Assembly (NCBI RefSeq): GCF_015550425.1
Contig: NZ_JADNAT010000011.1
Location: 62,001-126,000, forward strand
Reading direction: 5' to 3'
Length of the DNA: 64,000 bases
DNA from: Clostridium sp. 1001275B_160808_H3
GTDB lineage: Bacteria; Bacillota; Clostridia; Clostridiales; Clostridiaceae
Below are positions 43,407 through 52,091 of this stretch, piece by piece. Within the stretch, counting starts at the first letter, position 1. Each line of letters begins with the position of its first letter. A model generated the notes under the pieces. That model worked only from the letters and a program-made list of their open reading frames with translations, did not search any database and was not told the origin of the DNA. The position numbers and the translations under genes were made by a program.

Positions 43407-46139
43407 ATGAGCAAAATAGATGAGATTTATAATGCTTTAAAAGAGTTAGAAGTAAAAAATAATCAAGGAGTAACAGCAAGTGAACTTAGTATTTTTATGA
43501 AGTTAGACAGGGCTAATGTAAGTAGATATTTAAATCAGCTTTATAAAGATGGAGTTCTTAACAAAATAGAAGGCCATCCAGTTAAGTACAGCTGCGTTAC
43601 TAAAAATGAAGATAAAAAGTCAAAAGAAATTAAGAAAGCTTATAAAGAGATAAAGCGAAATACTCTTGATACATTAGTTGGGGCTAAATTAAGTTTACAA
43701 ATGCCAATTCAACAAGCAAAAGCTGCAATATTATATCCTCCGAGAGGATTGCACACTTTAATTTTAGGTGAAACTGGTGTCGGTAAATCTATGTTTGCAG
43801 AAGCTATGTATAACTTTGCAATAGAGTCAAAGGTTATAGGAGAAGAAGCACCTTTTGTTAGATTCAATTGTGCAGATTATGCAGATAACCCACAACTAGT
43901 TATGGCTCAAATATTTGGAGTAAAGAAGGGTGCTTATACAGGTGCTGATTCTGATAGAGATGGCCTGCTAAAAAAGGCTCATGGTGGAATATTATTTTTA
44001 GATGAAATTCATAGGTTATCTCCACAAGGTCAGGAAATGTTATTTACATATATAGATAAAGGACATTTCAGAGTGCTAGGAGATACTGAAAAACTTGTTA
44101 ATGTGGAAGCACAAATTATTGCAGCAACCACAGAAGATCCTCAATCATTCTTACTTAAAACTTTTAGCAGAAGAATACCAATGGTGATAACCTTGCCATC
44201 ATTAAAGGAGAAGAATATAAAAGAAAGATATTATTTGCTTAGAGAGTTTATAGAAAATGAATCTCAAAGAGTTTCAAAGAGTATTTATTTTAATAAAAAT
44301 GCATTAATATCATTTTTATTATATGATTGTCCTAATAATATAGGTCAATTAAAAAGTGATCTTCAACTTTCTTGTGCAAGAGCATTTTTAAAATATAAAG
44401 CTAAAAATAAGGACTATATATTAGTTGATCAGGAAGATTTACATCAGAGAGTAAAAATGGGCCTTATGAAGTTACAAGAGTATAGAGATGAAGTTGATGA
44501 GATATTAAACAATATGGGAGATGTTCTTAAATTTTCATATAGAGATAAAATTGCATTAATAGAAGATAGCCAAAACTTAGAAGAATTTAAAGAAAGAGCT
44601 ATGTTTTATGACAGAATTGAACAAAAAATAGAAGAGTTAAAAAATGATGGAATAGAAGAAAAAGAAATTGATGAAATTTTAAATATAGATATAGAAAAAT
44701 ATTTTAGAAAATATATAAGAGACTTACCAGAAAAATTTAGAAAAGATGAAATATCAAAAGTTGTTGATGTTGAGATAGTAGATTTGGTAGAAGAAATTCT
44801 TTTATTTGCGTCTAAAAAGTTAAATAGAGACTATGATGAAAAAGTTTACTTTGGGTTAGCTCTGCATATTCAAGGAAGTTTAGAGAGAATAAGACAAGGT
44901 ATAAAAATATTTCATCCTAAATTAAACTTTATTAGAGGGGAATATGCTAGGGAGTTTATTGTATCAATGGAAGTTGCTAGCATTATAGATAAAAAATTTA
45001 ATATAGAAGTACCATTAGATGAAATAGGATATATAACAATGTTTTTAGCAACTAATCCATATGAACAAGATAAAGCAAAAGATGAAAGAGTAGCTGTGCT
45101 AGTCATAATGCATGGACATTCTACTGCTTCATCTATGGTAGAGGTTGCAAATTCTTTAATAGGTGAAGAATACGTGCAAGCTTTAGATATGCCTTTAAGT
45201 ATGAAGGCTGAGGATATGTATAAGATTGCTATGGAAAAAGTAAAAGAAATTCACACTGGAAAGGGAGTTTTTCTTTTAGTAGATATGGGCTCTTTAACTA
45301 ACTTTGGAGATATGATAAAAGATGAAACTGATATTAAAGTAAAAACTATTGATATGGTTACAACCTTGCTAGTTATAGAAGCAGGAAGAAAAGCATTAAA
45401 TGGAAGAGGTTTAAAAGAGATATATGAATCTTGCCTTGAAATTAAGAGATATGGAATTCAAGGGGCTGCATCAAAAATAGATCAAAAGGAAAGTATAATA
45501 ATTACTTCATGCTTTACTGGGGATGGTTCAGCACAAAGATTAAAAGAAATAATAGAAAATAATATAAATAGCAAAATTAATATTAAAATTCATGCTCTTA
45601 ATATATTAGATAAAGATGATTTTTATAGCAATATAGAGTCACTAAGTCAAAAATATAATATACTTGCTATTGTTGGTGTTTTGAATACCTTTGTCCCTAA
45701 TATACCATTTATATCAGCAGCAGATATTTTATCTGGAGAAGGGATAGATGATTTAGAAAAGCTTATATCACAAGAAGAAGAGTACTATAAGATAGTAGAG
45801 AGTATGGAGAAACAGATAAATAATATTGATTCATACAAGCTTATAAGAGATATAAGGAAAACTTTGATTAATATAGAAGAACATTTAAATATTAAACTAA
45901 TACATGAAGTGAAGATAGGTATATTAATTCATATTTGTTTCTTAATAGATAAGCTAAATAAAGGCGGAAAAGAAACACCTTTCGTAATGTTAAATGAATT
46001 TAGGCATTCAAACAATAGAGAGTTTATACTTATAAAACAATGTTTAAAACTTCTTGAAGAGAACTACAGTGTAAATATTGGAGAAAATGAATTGGCTCAT
46101 ATAGTTAAAATGGTAGTTAATAATAAGACATCTGTGTAA
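43407..46139 (+). CDS. LevR-type sigma-54-dependent activator with PRD and EIIA-Man domains
   Basis: 910 residues. N-terminal winged helix (about 10-65); AAA+ domain with GETGVGKS (Walker A, about 118), GAYTGAD (the sigma-54 contact loop, about 174) and GGILFLDEIHRL (Walker B). Then PRD1 (about 450-555, ALHIQGSLER), an EIIA-Man-like domain (about 560-690, VIMHGHSTASSM with its His) and PRD2 (about 800-905). Activators of this design are controlled by PTS phosphorylation and switch on PTS operons. Two -24/-12 promoters lie downstream, before the EIIB and EIIC genes, so it very likely drives them. Confidence 0.9.
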   Translation: MSKIDEIYNALKELEVKNNQGVTASELSIFMKLDRANVSRYLNQLYKDGVLNKIEGHPVKYSCVTKNEDKKSKEIKKAYKEIKRNTLDTLVGAKLSLQMPIQQAKAAILYPPRGLHTLILGETGVGKSMFAEAMYNFAIESKVIGEEAPFVRFNCADYADNPQLVMAQIFGVKKGAYTGADSDRDGLLKKAHGGILFLDEIHRLSPQGQEMLFTYIDKGHFRVLGDTEKLVNVEAQIIAATTEDPQSFLLKTFSRRIPMVITLPSLKEKNIKERYYLLREFIENESQRVSKSIYFNKNALISFLLYDCPNNIGQLKSDLQLSCARAFLKYKAKNKDYILVDQEDLHQRVKMGLMKLQEYRDEVDEILNNMGDVLKFSYRDKIALIEDSQNLEEFKERAMFYDRIEQKIEELKNDGIEEKEIDEILNIDIEKYFRKYIRDLPEKFRKDEISKVVDVEIVDLVEEILLFASKKLNRDYDEKVYFGLALHIQGSLERIRQGIKIFHPKLNFIRGEYAREFIVSMEVASIIDKKFNIEVPLDEIGYITMFLATNPYEQDKAKDERVAVLVIMHGHSTASSMVEVANSLIGEEYVQALDMPLSMKAEDMYKIAMEKVKEIHTGKGVFLLVDMGSLTNFGDMIKDETDIKVKTIDMVTTLLVIEAGRKALNGRGLKEIYESCLEIKRYGIQGAASKIDQKESIIITSCFTGDGSAQRLKEIIENNINSKINIKIHALNILDKDDFYSNIESLSQKYNILAIVGVLNTFVPNIPFISAADILSGEGIDDLEKLISQEEEYYKIVESMEKQINNIDSYKLIRDIRKTLINIEEHLNIKLIHEVKIGILIHICFLIDKLNKGGKETPFVMLNEFRHSNNREFILIKQCLKLLEENYSVNIGENELAHIVKMVVNNKTSV

Positions 46140-46171
46140 AAACAAAGATGAATATATATTGTTATTGTTAT

Positions 46172-46194
46172 GTGTGTAATCAATTGTTACACAC
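46172..46194 (+). promoter_or_regulatory. Upstream activating site for the LevR-type activator
   Basis: Perfect inverted repeat GTGTGTAA (46172-46179), 7-base spacer, TTACACAC (46187-46194), about 85 bases before the -24 element, a normal distance for an enhancer site. The same half-site recurs upstream of the EIIC gene. Confidence 0.65.
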
Positions 46195-46277
46195 TGAAGA
46201 ATTTTGCTTGTAATTTTGGAAGTGAGTAAATATGCGGTTTCAAGATGGATAATAAGTGAAATTTTTATTAGATTAAA

Positions 46278-46295
46278 TTTGGCATTAAAATTGCT
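46278..46295 (+). promoter_or_regulatory. Sigma-54 (-24/-12) promoter of the EIIB-EIIA-mupG genes
   Basis: TTTGGCATTAAAATTGCT: the GG (46281-46282) and GC (46293-46294) have the required 12-base step. Close to TTGGCAC-N5-TTGCT, with T for C after GGCA. It lies 46 bases before the EIIB start. Confidence 0.8.
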
Positions 46296-46340
46296 AATAG
46301 ATATAGTGTAAGGATTTATATATATGAGGAGGTAATTTAA

Positions 46341-46649
46341 ATGAAAAGAATATTACTTGTTTGTTCAGCAGGGATGTCAACATCTCTATTAGTTAGTAAG
46401 ATGCAAGCAGCAGCTAAAGCTCAAGGAATCGATTGCACAATAAATGCTGTTGGTGAGGCAGAATTAAAGAAACATGAAAATGAAATAGATGTATTATTAT
46501 TAGGACCACAAGTTAGATTTTTATTAAGCAAAATGAAAGCTAAATTCGAGCCAATAGGAGTTCCAGTAGAGGTAATCAATACAGTAGATTATGGAACAAT
46601 GAATGGGGAAAAAGTTTTAAAACAAGCGCTATCAATGAGCAGTAAGTAG
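46341..46649 (+). CDS. PTS lactose/cellobiose-family EIIB
   Basis: 102 residues. The phosphocysteine loop [15 protein letters not shown] (Cys8) is typical of the Lac/Chb family; LLLGPQVRF follows. Receives phosphate from EIIA and passes it to the sugar in EIIC. GAGGAGG precedes the ATG. First gene after the sigma-54 promoter. Confidence 0.95.
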   Translation: MKRILLVCSAGMSTSLLVSKMQAAAKAQGIDCTINAVGEAELKKHENEIDVLLLGPQVRFLLSKMKAKFEPIGVPVEVINTVDYGTMNGEKVLKQALSMSSK

Positions 46650-46675
46650 CAATAATCGTAAAAGGGGTGTAACCA

Positions 46676-46996
46676 ATGGAAAAAATTATAATGGATCTAA
46701 TAATCTTTAGTGGTGAAGCTAGAAGCTATGCAATGGAAGCAATGCAATTAGCGAAAAATGGACAAATAGATGAAGCAAGAGAATTACTAGAAAAATCAAA
46801 GGAAACTCTAGGTGATGCCCATGCAACACAAACTAGTTTAATTCAAGGAGAAGCAGCAGGAGATAGATGTGAAGTATCATTATTATTAGTACATGCACAA
46901 GATCACTTAATGACATCAATAGTTGTAAAAGATTTAGCAGAAGAAATTATAGATCTTCATGAAAAGTTAAATAAGGTGGAATGTAGAAATGAATAA
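46676..46996 (+). CDS. PTS lactose/cellobiose-family EIIA
   Basis: 106 residues, an all-helical trimeric EIIA. The segment SLLLVHAQDHLMTS carries the active-site His. IIFSGEARSYAMEAM at the N-terminus is standard. Overlaps the mupG-like gene by 8 bases, so the two are translationally coupled. Confidence 0.95.
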   Translation: MEKIIMDLIIFSGEARSYAMEAMQLAKNGQIDEARELLEKSKETLGDAHATQTSLIQGEAAGDRCEVSLLLVHAQDHLMTSIVVKDLAEEIIDLHEKLNKVECRNE

Positions 46997-48095
46997 TTTA
47001 GGAATTTCAATATACCCTAGCAATGCCTCAGTTAACGAAATAAAAGATTATATAAGACTTGCTGCGAAATATGGTTTTAAGAGAATATTTACATGTTTAA
47101 TATCTGCAAGTGATAAGAATATTGATGTTGTTTTAAATGAATTTAAAGATATATTAAGTGTAGCTAATGAAAATGATATGGAAGTTATTGCTGATATAGA
47201 TCCGAATGTATTTAATAAATTAAAGGCATCTATATTTGATTTAAAAGTATTTAAAGAAATGGGACTATCAGGTATAAGGCTTGACATGGGGTTTAGTGGA
47301 TATGAAGAATCTGTTATGACTTTTAATGAGTATGGGTTAAAAATAGAATTAAATATTAGTAATGGAACAAAATATGTTGACAACATACTTTCTTATAAAG
47401 CAAATTTAAATAATCTTTATGGTTGTCACAATTTCTATCCACATATTTATACAGGTTTATCTTATGAAAACTTTATAACTTCAAGTAAACAATTTAAAGA
47501 GTTAGGGATAAGAACTGCTGCCTTTGTGAATTCTCCTTCAGCAGAACATGGACCTTGGCCGGTATCAGAAGGACTATGTACTTTGGAAATGCATAGAGGT
47601 TTACCAATAGATATACAAGCTAAGCATTTATTTGCAACTGGATTAATTGATGATATAATCATAGCAAATGCTTTTGCATCTGAGGATGAGCTTAAAGCAT
47701 TAAGTGAGTTGGATAAAGAAATGCTAGAATTTAATGTTGAATTAGTAGAGGGGATAAGGGATTTAGATAAGAAAATAGTTTTAGAAGAATTCCATTTTAA
47801 TAGAGGAGATTCTTCAGAATATATGGCAAGAAGCACTCAAAGTAGAGTAAAATACAAGGGAGAAAGCTTCCCACCATACAATTTGGTAGATATAAAAAGA
47901 GGGGACATTTTAATTGATACGGATTTATACACTAGATATGCAGGAGAGTTACAAGTAGCTTTAAAAGATATGAAAAACACAGGAAAAACTAATGTAGTTG
48001 CTAAGATAGTTGAGGATGAAATATTTCTATTAGACTATATAAAACCTTGGAGTAAATTCTCATTTAAATTAAATAGTAAATGTAAAATTATCTAG
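46989..48095 (+). CDS. MupG-like 6-phospho-N-acetylmuramidase family protein (DUF871)
   Basis: 368 residues. TIM-barrel N-terminal domain (GISIYPSNASVNEIKDYI, GLSGIRLDMGFSG, CHNFYPHIYTGLS, FVNSPSAEHGPWP) and a C-terminal cyclophilin-like domain (SRVKYKGESFPPYN, DLYTRYAGELQ). The family prototype, Staphylococcus MupG, cleaves MurNAc-6-phosphate-GlcNAc brought in by a PTS. Here it sits inside a lactose/cellobiose-family PTS operon, so the sugar may be a phosphorylated disaccharide such as MurNAc-GlcNAc. No murQ etherase gene is nearby, so another 6-phospho-disaccharide is possible. Confidence 0.85.
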   Translation: MNNLGISIYPSNASVNEIKDYIRLAAKYGFKRIFTCLISASDKNIDVVLNEFKDILSVANENDMEVIADIDPNVFNKLKASIFDLKVFKEMGLSGIRLDMGFSGYEESVMTFNEYGLKIELNISNGTKYVDNILSYKANLNNLYGCHNFYPHIYTGLSYENFITSSKQFKELGIRTAAFVNSPSAEHGPWPVSEGLCTLEMHRGLPIDIQAKHLFATGLIDDIIIANAFASEDELKALSELDKEMLEFNVELVEGIRDLDKKIVLEEFHFNRGDSSEYMARSTQSRVKYKGESFPPYNLVDIKRGDILIDTDLYTRYAGELQVALKDMKNTGKTNVVAKIVEDEIFLLDYIKPWSKFSFKLNSKCKII

Positions 48096-48100
48096 TGATT

Positions 48101-48134
48101 AAAAAAATTCTGGCGAAACCAGAATTTTTTTTAT
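48101..48134 (+). terminator. Rho-independent terminator after mupG
   Basis: A 13-bp stem (48101-48113 with 48119-48131) and T8 tail. It separates the first PTS transcript from the EIIC gene, which has its own sigma-54 promoter. Confidence 0.85.
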
Positions 48135-48183
48135 ATCTATTTAAAATTAAAATAAAAAAATAATTAATAATATTAACATATTA

Positions 48184-48251
48184 TTACACAAATAAATTAT
48201 TTATAAATTTGTGTAATGGAATTACACAGACTGGGAAAAATAAGTGTGTAA
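48184..48251 (+). promoter_or_regulatory. Second cluster of activator half-sites
   Basis: Inverted repeat with 10-bp arms (48184-48193 with 48207-48216, outer ends TTACACA/TGTGTAA), a further half-site TTACACA (48222-48228) and GTGTGTAA (48244-48251). These match the halves at 46172-46194 and lie 65-130 bases before the -24 element. Confidence 0.65.
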
Positions 48252-48313
48252 AAAAATAGAGCTTGAAAGCTAGATATATCAAGGTTTTCAAGAAAAATAA
48301 GGATTTTAAAAAC

Positions 48314-48330
48314 TTGGCACACAAATTGCT
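48314..48330 (+). promoter_or_regulatory. Sigma-54 (-24/-12) promoter of the EIIC gene
   Basis: TTGGCACACAAATTGCT, an exact match to TTGGCAC-N5-TTGCT, with GG (48316-48317) and GC (48328-48329) 12 bases apart. The start codon is 158 bases further on, so the mRNA has a leader of about 145 bases; nothing structured was recognised in it. Confidence 0.9.
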
Positions 48331-48487
48331 TTATATATAGTCAAGAAAACAATATCAAATAAAATTCAATGTAAAGGATTTTAAATAATGTTATTAACTG
48401 ATTAACTCTTTATAATGAAATTATGCATAAAGAATATTCTAAGAGAAAATCAGTAAATATAAACAAAAATTTTAAGGGGGAATTTAA

Positions 48488-49840
48488 ATGGAAAGATTCA
48501 TGAACTGGATGGAACGTTATATGGTTCCAATAGCATCTAAAATAGGTGCTCAAAGACACTTAGTAGCTATACGTGATGGTTTTGCTACAATAATGCCACT
48601 TATGATTATTGGTTCTTTCGGACTTTTAATTCACAATTTTCCGATTCAATCAGTTAAAGATTTGTTTGTAGAAGGACAACCTCTACATTGGCTAGATGTA
48701 ATTGCACTAAATGTGTATGGTGGATCAATGTTCTTAATGGGACTATTTGCTGCAATATCTATAGGATATGCATTAGGTAAATCATATGATGTTGATGGAT
48801 TTGCAACAGGATTAGTTACACTAGCATCAAGTTTAGTATTTACAAATATGTTTGCTTATAAAGCTCCAGTTACTTGGGGTGGATTTGATGCAGGAACACT
48901 TGGATGGGAACCAGGTATATTTACAAAATGGCTTGGACCATCAGGATTAATTACTATATTAATTGTTACTTTAATTACAGGTACAATCTTTGCTAAGTTA
49001 TCTCAAAATAAAAAATTAGTTATCAAATTACCAGATGGAGTACCACCAGCAGTATCAAGATCATTCTCAGCATTATTACCAACTATGATAACTTTAACTT
49101 TAGTAGGAATAGTATTTGCTATTTGTGAAGCATTTGGATATGCAGAAGTTTATCTACATGTATATAACTTAATTTCAAAGCCATTAATGGGACTTGCAAA
49201 TTCTTTACCAGTATTATTAGTATTAATATTAATACAACAACTTTTATGGTTCTTTGGATTACATGGATCAAATATATTAGCACCAGTTATAAATTCTATA
49301 TTCCTTGCTTTAACAGCTGAAAATATGGCAGCTATAGCAGCTGGTAATACAGAAGGAATTAATATTATAAATAGCCAATTCTTAGATTCATATGTAAATC
49401 TTGGAGGTTCAGGATTAACAGCAGCATTAATGATAGCTATGATAATTAAATCAAAGAGTGCTATAAATAAATCAATTAGAAACGTTGCAACAGGTCCAGC
49501 ATTCTTTAACATAAATGAGCCAGTTATCTTTGGCTTACCAATAGTATTAAATCCAATATATATTATACCATTTATAGCAGCACCGATTGCTTCAGCTATC
49601 ATAGCTTATGTATTAAGTAAAGTAGGATTCGTAGCTCCAGCATCAGCAGTAGTTCCATGGACTTGTCCACCAGTAATATCTGCTTTCTTAGCAACTGGAC
49701 AATGGCAAGGAGCAGTTGTAGCATTAATTAACATTGCAGTTTCAGTATTAATTTACTTACCATTCGTTGCTTATGCTGATAAGAAGAACTTAGAAATGGA
49801 ACAAGCAGAAATTGCTTGTGATCAATCAAGCGCCCTATAA
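48488..49840 (+). CDS. PTS lactose/cellobiose-family EIIC
   Basis: 450 residues with about ten transmembrane helices. Opens MERFMNWMERYMVPIASKIG; HLVAIRDGFATIMPLMIIGS and FFNINEPVIFGLPIVLNP (substrate loop with conserved Glu) are family signatures. With the EIIB and EIIA above it completes the permease. Sugar not certain; the link with MupG favours an amino-sugar disaccharide. RBS AAGGGGG. Confidence 0.95.
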   Translation: MERFMNWMERYMVPIASKIGAQRHLVAIRDGFATIMPLMIIGSFGLLIHNFPIQSVKDLFVEGQPLHWLDVIALNVYGGSMFLMGLFAAISIGYALGKSYDVDGFATGLVTLASSLVFTNMFAYKAPVTWGGFDAGTLGWEPGIFTKWLGPSGLITILIVTLITGTIFAKLSQNKKLVIKLPDGVPPAVSRSFSALLPTMITLTLVGIVFAICEAFGYAEVYLHVYNLISKPLMGLANSLPVLLVLILIQQLLWFFGLHGSNILAPVINSIFLALTAENMAAIAAGNTEGINIINSQFLDSYVNLGGSGLTAALMIAMIIKSKSAINKSIRNVATGPAFFNINEPVIFGLPIVLNPIYIIPFIAAPIASAIIAYVLSKVGFVAPASAVVPWTCPPVISAFLATGQWQGAVVALINIAVSVLIYLPFVAYADKKNLEMEQAEIACDQSSAL

Positions 49841-49863
49841 ATAAAAAATATAAAATAAAAAGT

Positions 49864-49893
49864 AAAAGGGATAGTTTTATTACTATCCTTTTT
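49864..49893 (+). terminator. Rho-independent terminator after the EIIC gene
   Basis: A 12-bp stem (49864-49875 with 49882-49893, one G-U) with its T-run in the right arm. Confidence 0.75.
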
Positions 49894-49917
49894 GCACAAA
49901 TTTTAGGAGTTGGTATT

Positions 49918-50076
49918 ATGAGAGAAATTTTATATAAAGTTACACATTTATTTACTTATGCAAAAGAAGATAGAAATGATGCAAGTGTTAAAAAAAGAAA
50001 ATCGCAAGCAGTTACAAATATTTGCGCAATAATAAGTATTTTATTATTCTTATATTTATTAACAGGGTTAAATTAA
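49918..50076 (+). CDS. Small membrane protein, 52 residues
   Basis: ATG at 49918 behind TTAGGAGTTGG. The first 30 residues are hydrophilic and charged (YAKEDRNDASVKKRKSQ); residues 33-50 form one transmembrane helix (ICAIISILLFLYLLTG). Reads as a normal short gene with good codon use and spacing. Lies after the EIIC terminator, so it has its own transcript or depends on readthrough. Function unknown. Confidence 0.6.
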   Translation: MREILYKVTHLFTYAKEDRNDASVKKRKSQAVTNICAIISILLFLYLLTGLN

Positions 50077-50157
50077 TAATTATTGAATTTAATAATATAA
50101 ATAATTTATTTAAATAAGGGAAAATTATTATTGAGAAAACTTAAGGAGGTCATTGCT

Positions 50158-50775
50158 ATGAAGTTTAAATCATTAATAATTCCTTTAACTATGGTAGCAT
50201 TGTTATCTGTAGGATGTAGTAAAAATGATAAGAGTGGTAATACTAACGAAAATACACCATCTGTAACTGAAAATAATGGTGGTGCAACTAATAATAACGG
50301 TACAAATACTAATAATGGTACTGGTGAAAATAAGGCAGATATGGTAACATCTCCATCACGTGTTACTGATGAAGCAAATTTATTTAGAGCCATTGGAGAA
50401 AGTTGGATTGTAATACTAGAAAACGATGTAAATACTACAAAAGAAGTAGTATTAGATACAGGTTTTAAAAAGGCTGATAAAGATGATTCAAGTAAGATGG
50501 TACCATCATCACGTGTATTAGCTTTATATAAAAATGGAGAAAATAAAGTAAAAGAAGCATCATATACTTTAACTACACCTAAATTAACAATTAAAGATGA
50601 AAATGCAAAAATAGAAGGTGGAGTAGTTAAAGGAGATGTATATATTGAAGCTAATGGAGTAACGTTAGAAGATGCAACAATAGATGGAAATGTTTACTTT
50701 AAAAATGAAGAAGCAAAAAATACATTCCATATGGATGAAAAATCAAAAGTAGCAGGAACTATGGAAGTTAAATAA
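50158..50775 (+). CDS. Lipoprotein with short beta-solenoid-like C-terminus
   Basis: 205 residues. Lipobox LSVGC (about Cys17), then an Asn/Thr/Gly-rich linker to about residue 60, a middle alpha/beta segment, and a C-terminal part (IEGGVVKGDVYIEANGVTLE, then DATIDGNVYFKNE) that repeats a G-D-V-Y-I rhythm like bactofilin or other short beta-solenoids. Start at ATG 50158 after AAGGAGG; an in-frame TTG at 50131 has no site. Function unknown. Confidence 0.65.
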   Translation: MKFKSLIIPLTMVALLSVGCSKNDKSGNTNENTPSVTENNGGATNNNGTNTNNGTGENKADMVTSPSRVTDEANLFRAIGESWIVILENDVNTTKEVVLDTGFKKADKDDSSKMVPSSRVLALYKNGENKVKEASYTLTTPKLTIKDENAKIEGGVVKGDVYIEANGVTLEDATIDGNVYFKNEEAKNTFHMDEKSKVAGTMEVK

Positions 50776-50784
50776 ATATATTAA

Positions 50785-51041
50785 GAAGCAATATCAAAAT
50801 AAATTTTATATTAGCTGATAAAAAGGGAAGTTCTAATTCGAACTTCCTTTTTGTCGCATATATAAATAATAGACAAAAGTTTCCACTTAAGTTTAAAACC
50901 ATCTTTAAAGTAAGTAAAATAAATGCTTTAAAAGGGGCTCGCGTTTCGTTAGCCCCTTTATAAAAACAAGAGATTAACTTTTTAAGTCAATAAAGCTTGC
51001 TCCAAATTGGATAAATTTTATATTAAATAGATTTTTGAGAT
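50785..51041 (+). repeat. Structured intergenic element, copy 1
   Basis: Fills most of the gap after the lipoprotein gene. It holds a first hairpin (near 50821-50855, ending in T5, probable terminator of the gene before), an A/T-rich middle with the block CATATATAAATAATAGACAA, a GC-rich terminator hairpin GGGGCTCGCG...CGTTAGCCCC (50935-50960) with T-run, and the block ATAAATTTTATATTAAATAG at its right end. The same order of blocks recurs at 54341-54604. Confidence 0.75.
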
Positions 51042-51054
51042 TGCGCTTTTTTTA

Positions 51055-51103
51055 TAAAAAATCTAGTAGGACTGTATATGAAGTTACAGTCCTACTAGAT
51101 TTT
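51055..51103 (-). terminator. Terminator of the minus-strand coiled-coil gene
   Basis: A 19-bp or longer stem (51057-51075 with 51085-51103) around an 8-9-base loop; on the minus strand it is followed by TTTTTTATAAAAAAAG. It includes the stop codon of the gene. Confidence 0.85.
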
Positions 51104-51502
51104 CCAGTGCTCTTTAAATTTTAGAACTTCATTTAAACTTTTAGTAGACATTTGTTGAGTTAACACTAGTTCATCTTCAAGTTCAGTCATCCTCTTTCCT
51201 AGGACTTGATCTAATACAGATAAATCGTCTTGAAGTTTATCAATTACATTAAATTTCTCAGATATTATATTTAATACATGAGTAATATCATTTTTAAATT
51301 TATCTTGCTCAGATTTCATAACTTGAACTTCAGTTTGAAGTAAGGCTAAGTTGTGACTAGTGTTTAAGATAATATTTTTCATTTGGTTTAATATTTTAGG
51401 TAATTGCTTAAGCATTTCATTTGTCTCTTGTAATGTAAAATCAGTATTATCTTTTATGTGAGATGTTATACTTCCTAAATTTAAAATTTGATCTTCCAAC
51501 AT
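51095..51502 (-). CDS. Coiled-coil protein, 135 residues, unknown
   Basis: Almost wholly helical with heptad patterns from residue 20 to 125 (LLQTEVQVMKSEQDKFKND, VIDKLQDDLSVLDQVLGKRM). No signal peptide or membrane segment, no Cys. RBS AGAGGTG before the ATG. It lies between the two copies of the structured intergenic element and is divergent from clpS. No known family recognised. Confidence 0.65.
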   Translation of the reverse strand: MLEDQILNLGSITSHIKDNTDFTLQETNEMLKQLPKILNQMKNIILNTSHNLALLQTEVQVMKSEQDKFKNDITHVLNIISEKFNVIDKLQDDLSVLDQVLGKRMTELEDELVLTQQMSTKSLNEVLKFKEHWKI

Positions 51503-51790
51503 TTATCACCTCTTTATAATATATGCTTTTAAATATATTAGGTACATACAAAATAAAAAAAGTCAAAATGATGGTTTAAATATGTATTAATTACTAGTTT
51601 ATAATTATTTATATTTTTCAATCTTTAATAATATAAATAATATATATGATAAATAAGTTTGAGTGCTTAAATAATCACTGCTATTAAAATAGAACTTAAT
51701 TTATTGTATAATAGTATATAGTCTGAAATATGATATCTTAAGAAAAAAGTGTATTAATTTTTATACAACTATATTTATGGAGGAATCAAT

Positions 51791-52090
51791 TTGGAAACTA
51801 ATGCTAATATAGTAGAAAAGGTAGATTTAAAGATAAAAAAGCCTAAAAAATTTATAGTTATTATGCATAATGATGATTTTACAACTATGGAATTTGTAGT
51901 TGCAATTTTAAATGATATTTTTAATAAGAATATGGAAGAAGCTAACAAAATAATGATGGAAGTCCATAAAAATGGTAAGGGGGTAGCAGGAATATATCCA
52001 TATGATATAGCTATATCAAAAGCAACTAAGGCAATGACCCTTGCTAAGGAAGAGGGATTTCCATTTAAGCTTACAGTAGAGGAGGAGTAA
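51791..52090 (+). CDS. clpS: ATP-dependent Clp protease adaptor ClpS
   Basis: 99 residues. KKFIVIMHNDDFTTMEFVV carries the HNDD...M/T motif that lines the N-degron pocket, and AGIYPYDIAISKA matches the second half of the fold. ClpS delivers N-end rule substrates to ClpAP. TTG start behind ATGGAGGAA. It stops one base before clpA starts, so the two are coupled. Confidence 0.95.
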   Translation: METNANIVEKVDLKIKKPKKFIVIMHNDDFTTMEFVVAILNDIFNKNMEEANKIMMEVHKNGKGVAGIYPYDIAISKATKAMTLAKEEGFPFKLTVEEE

Positions 52091-52091
52091 A

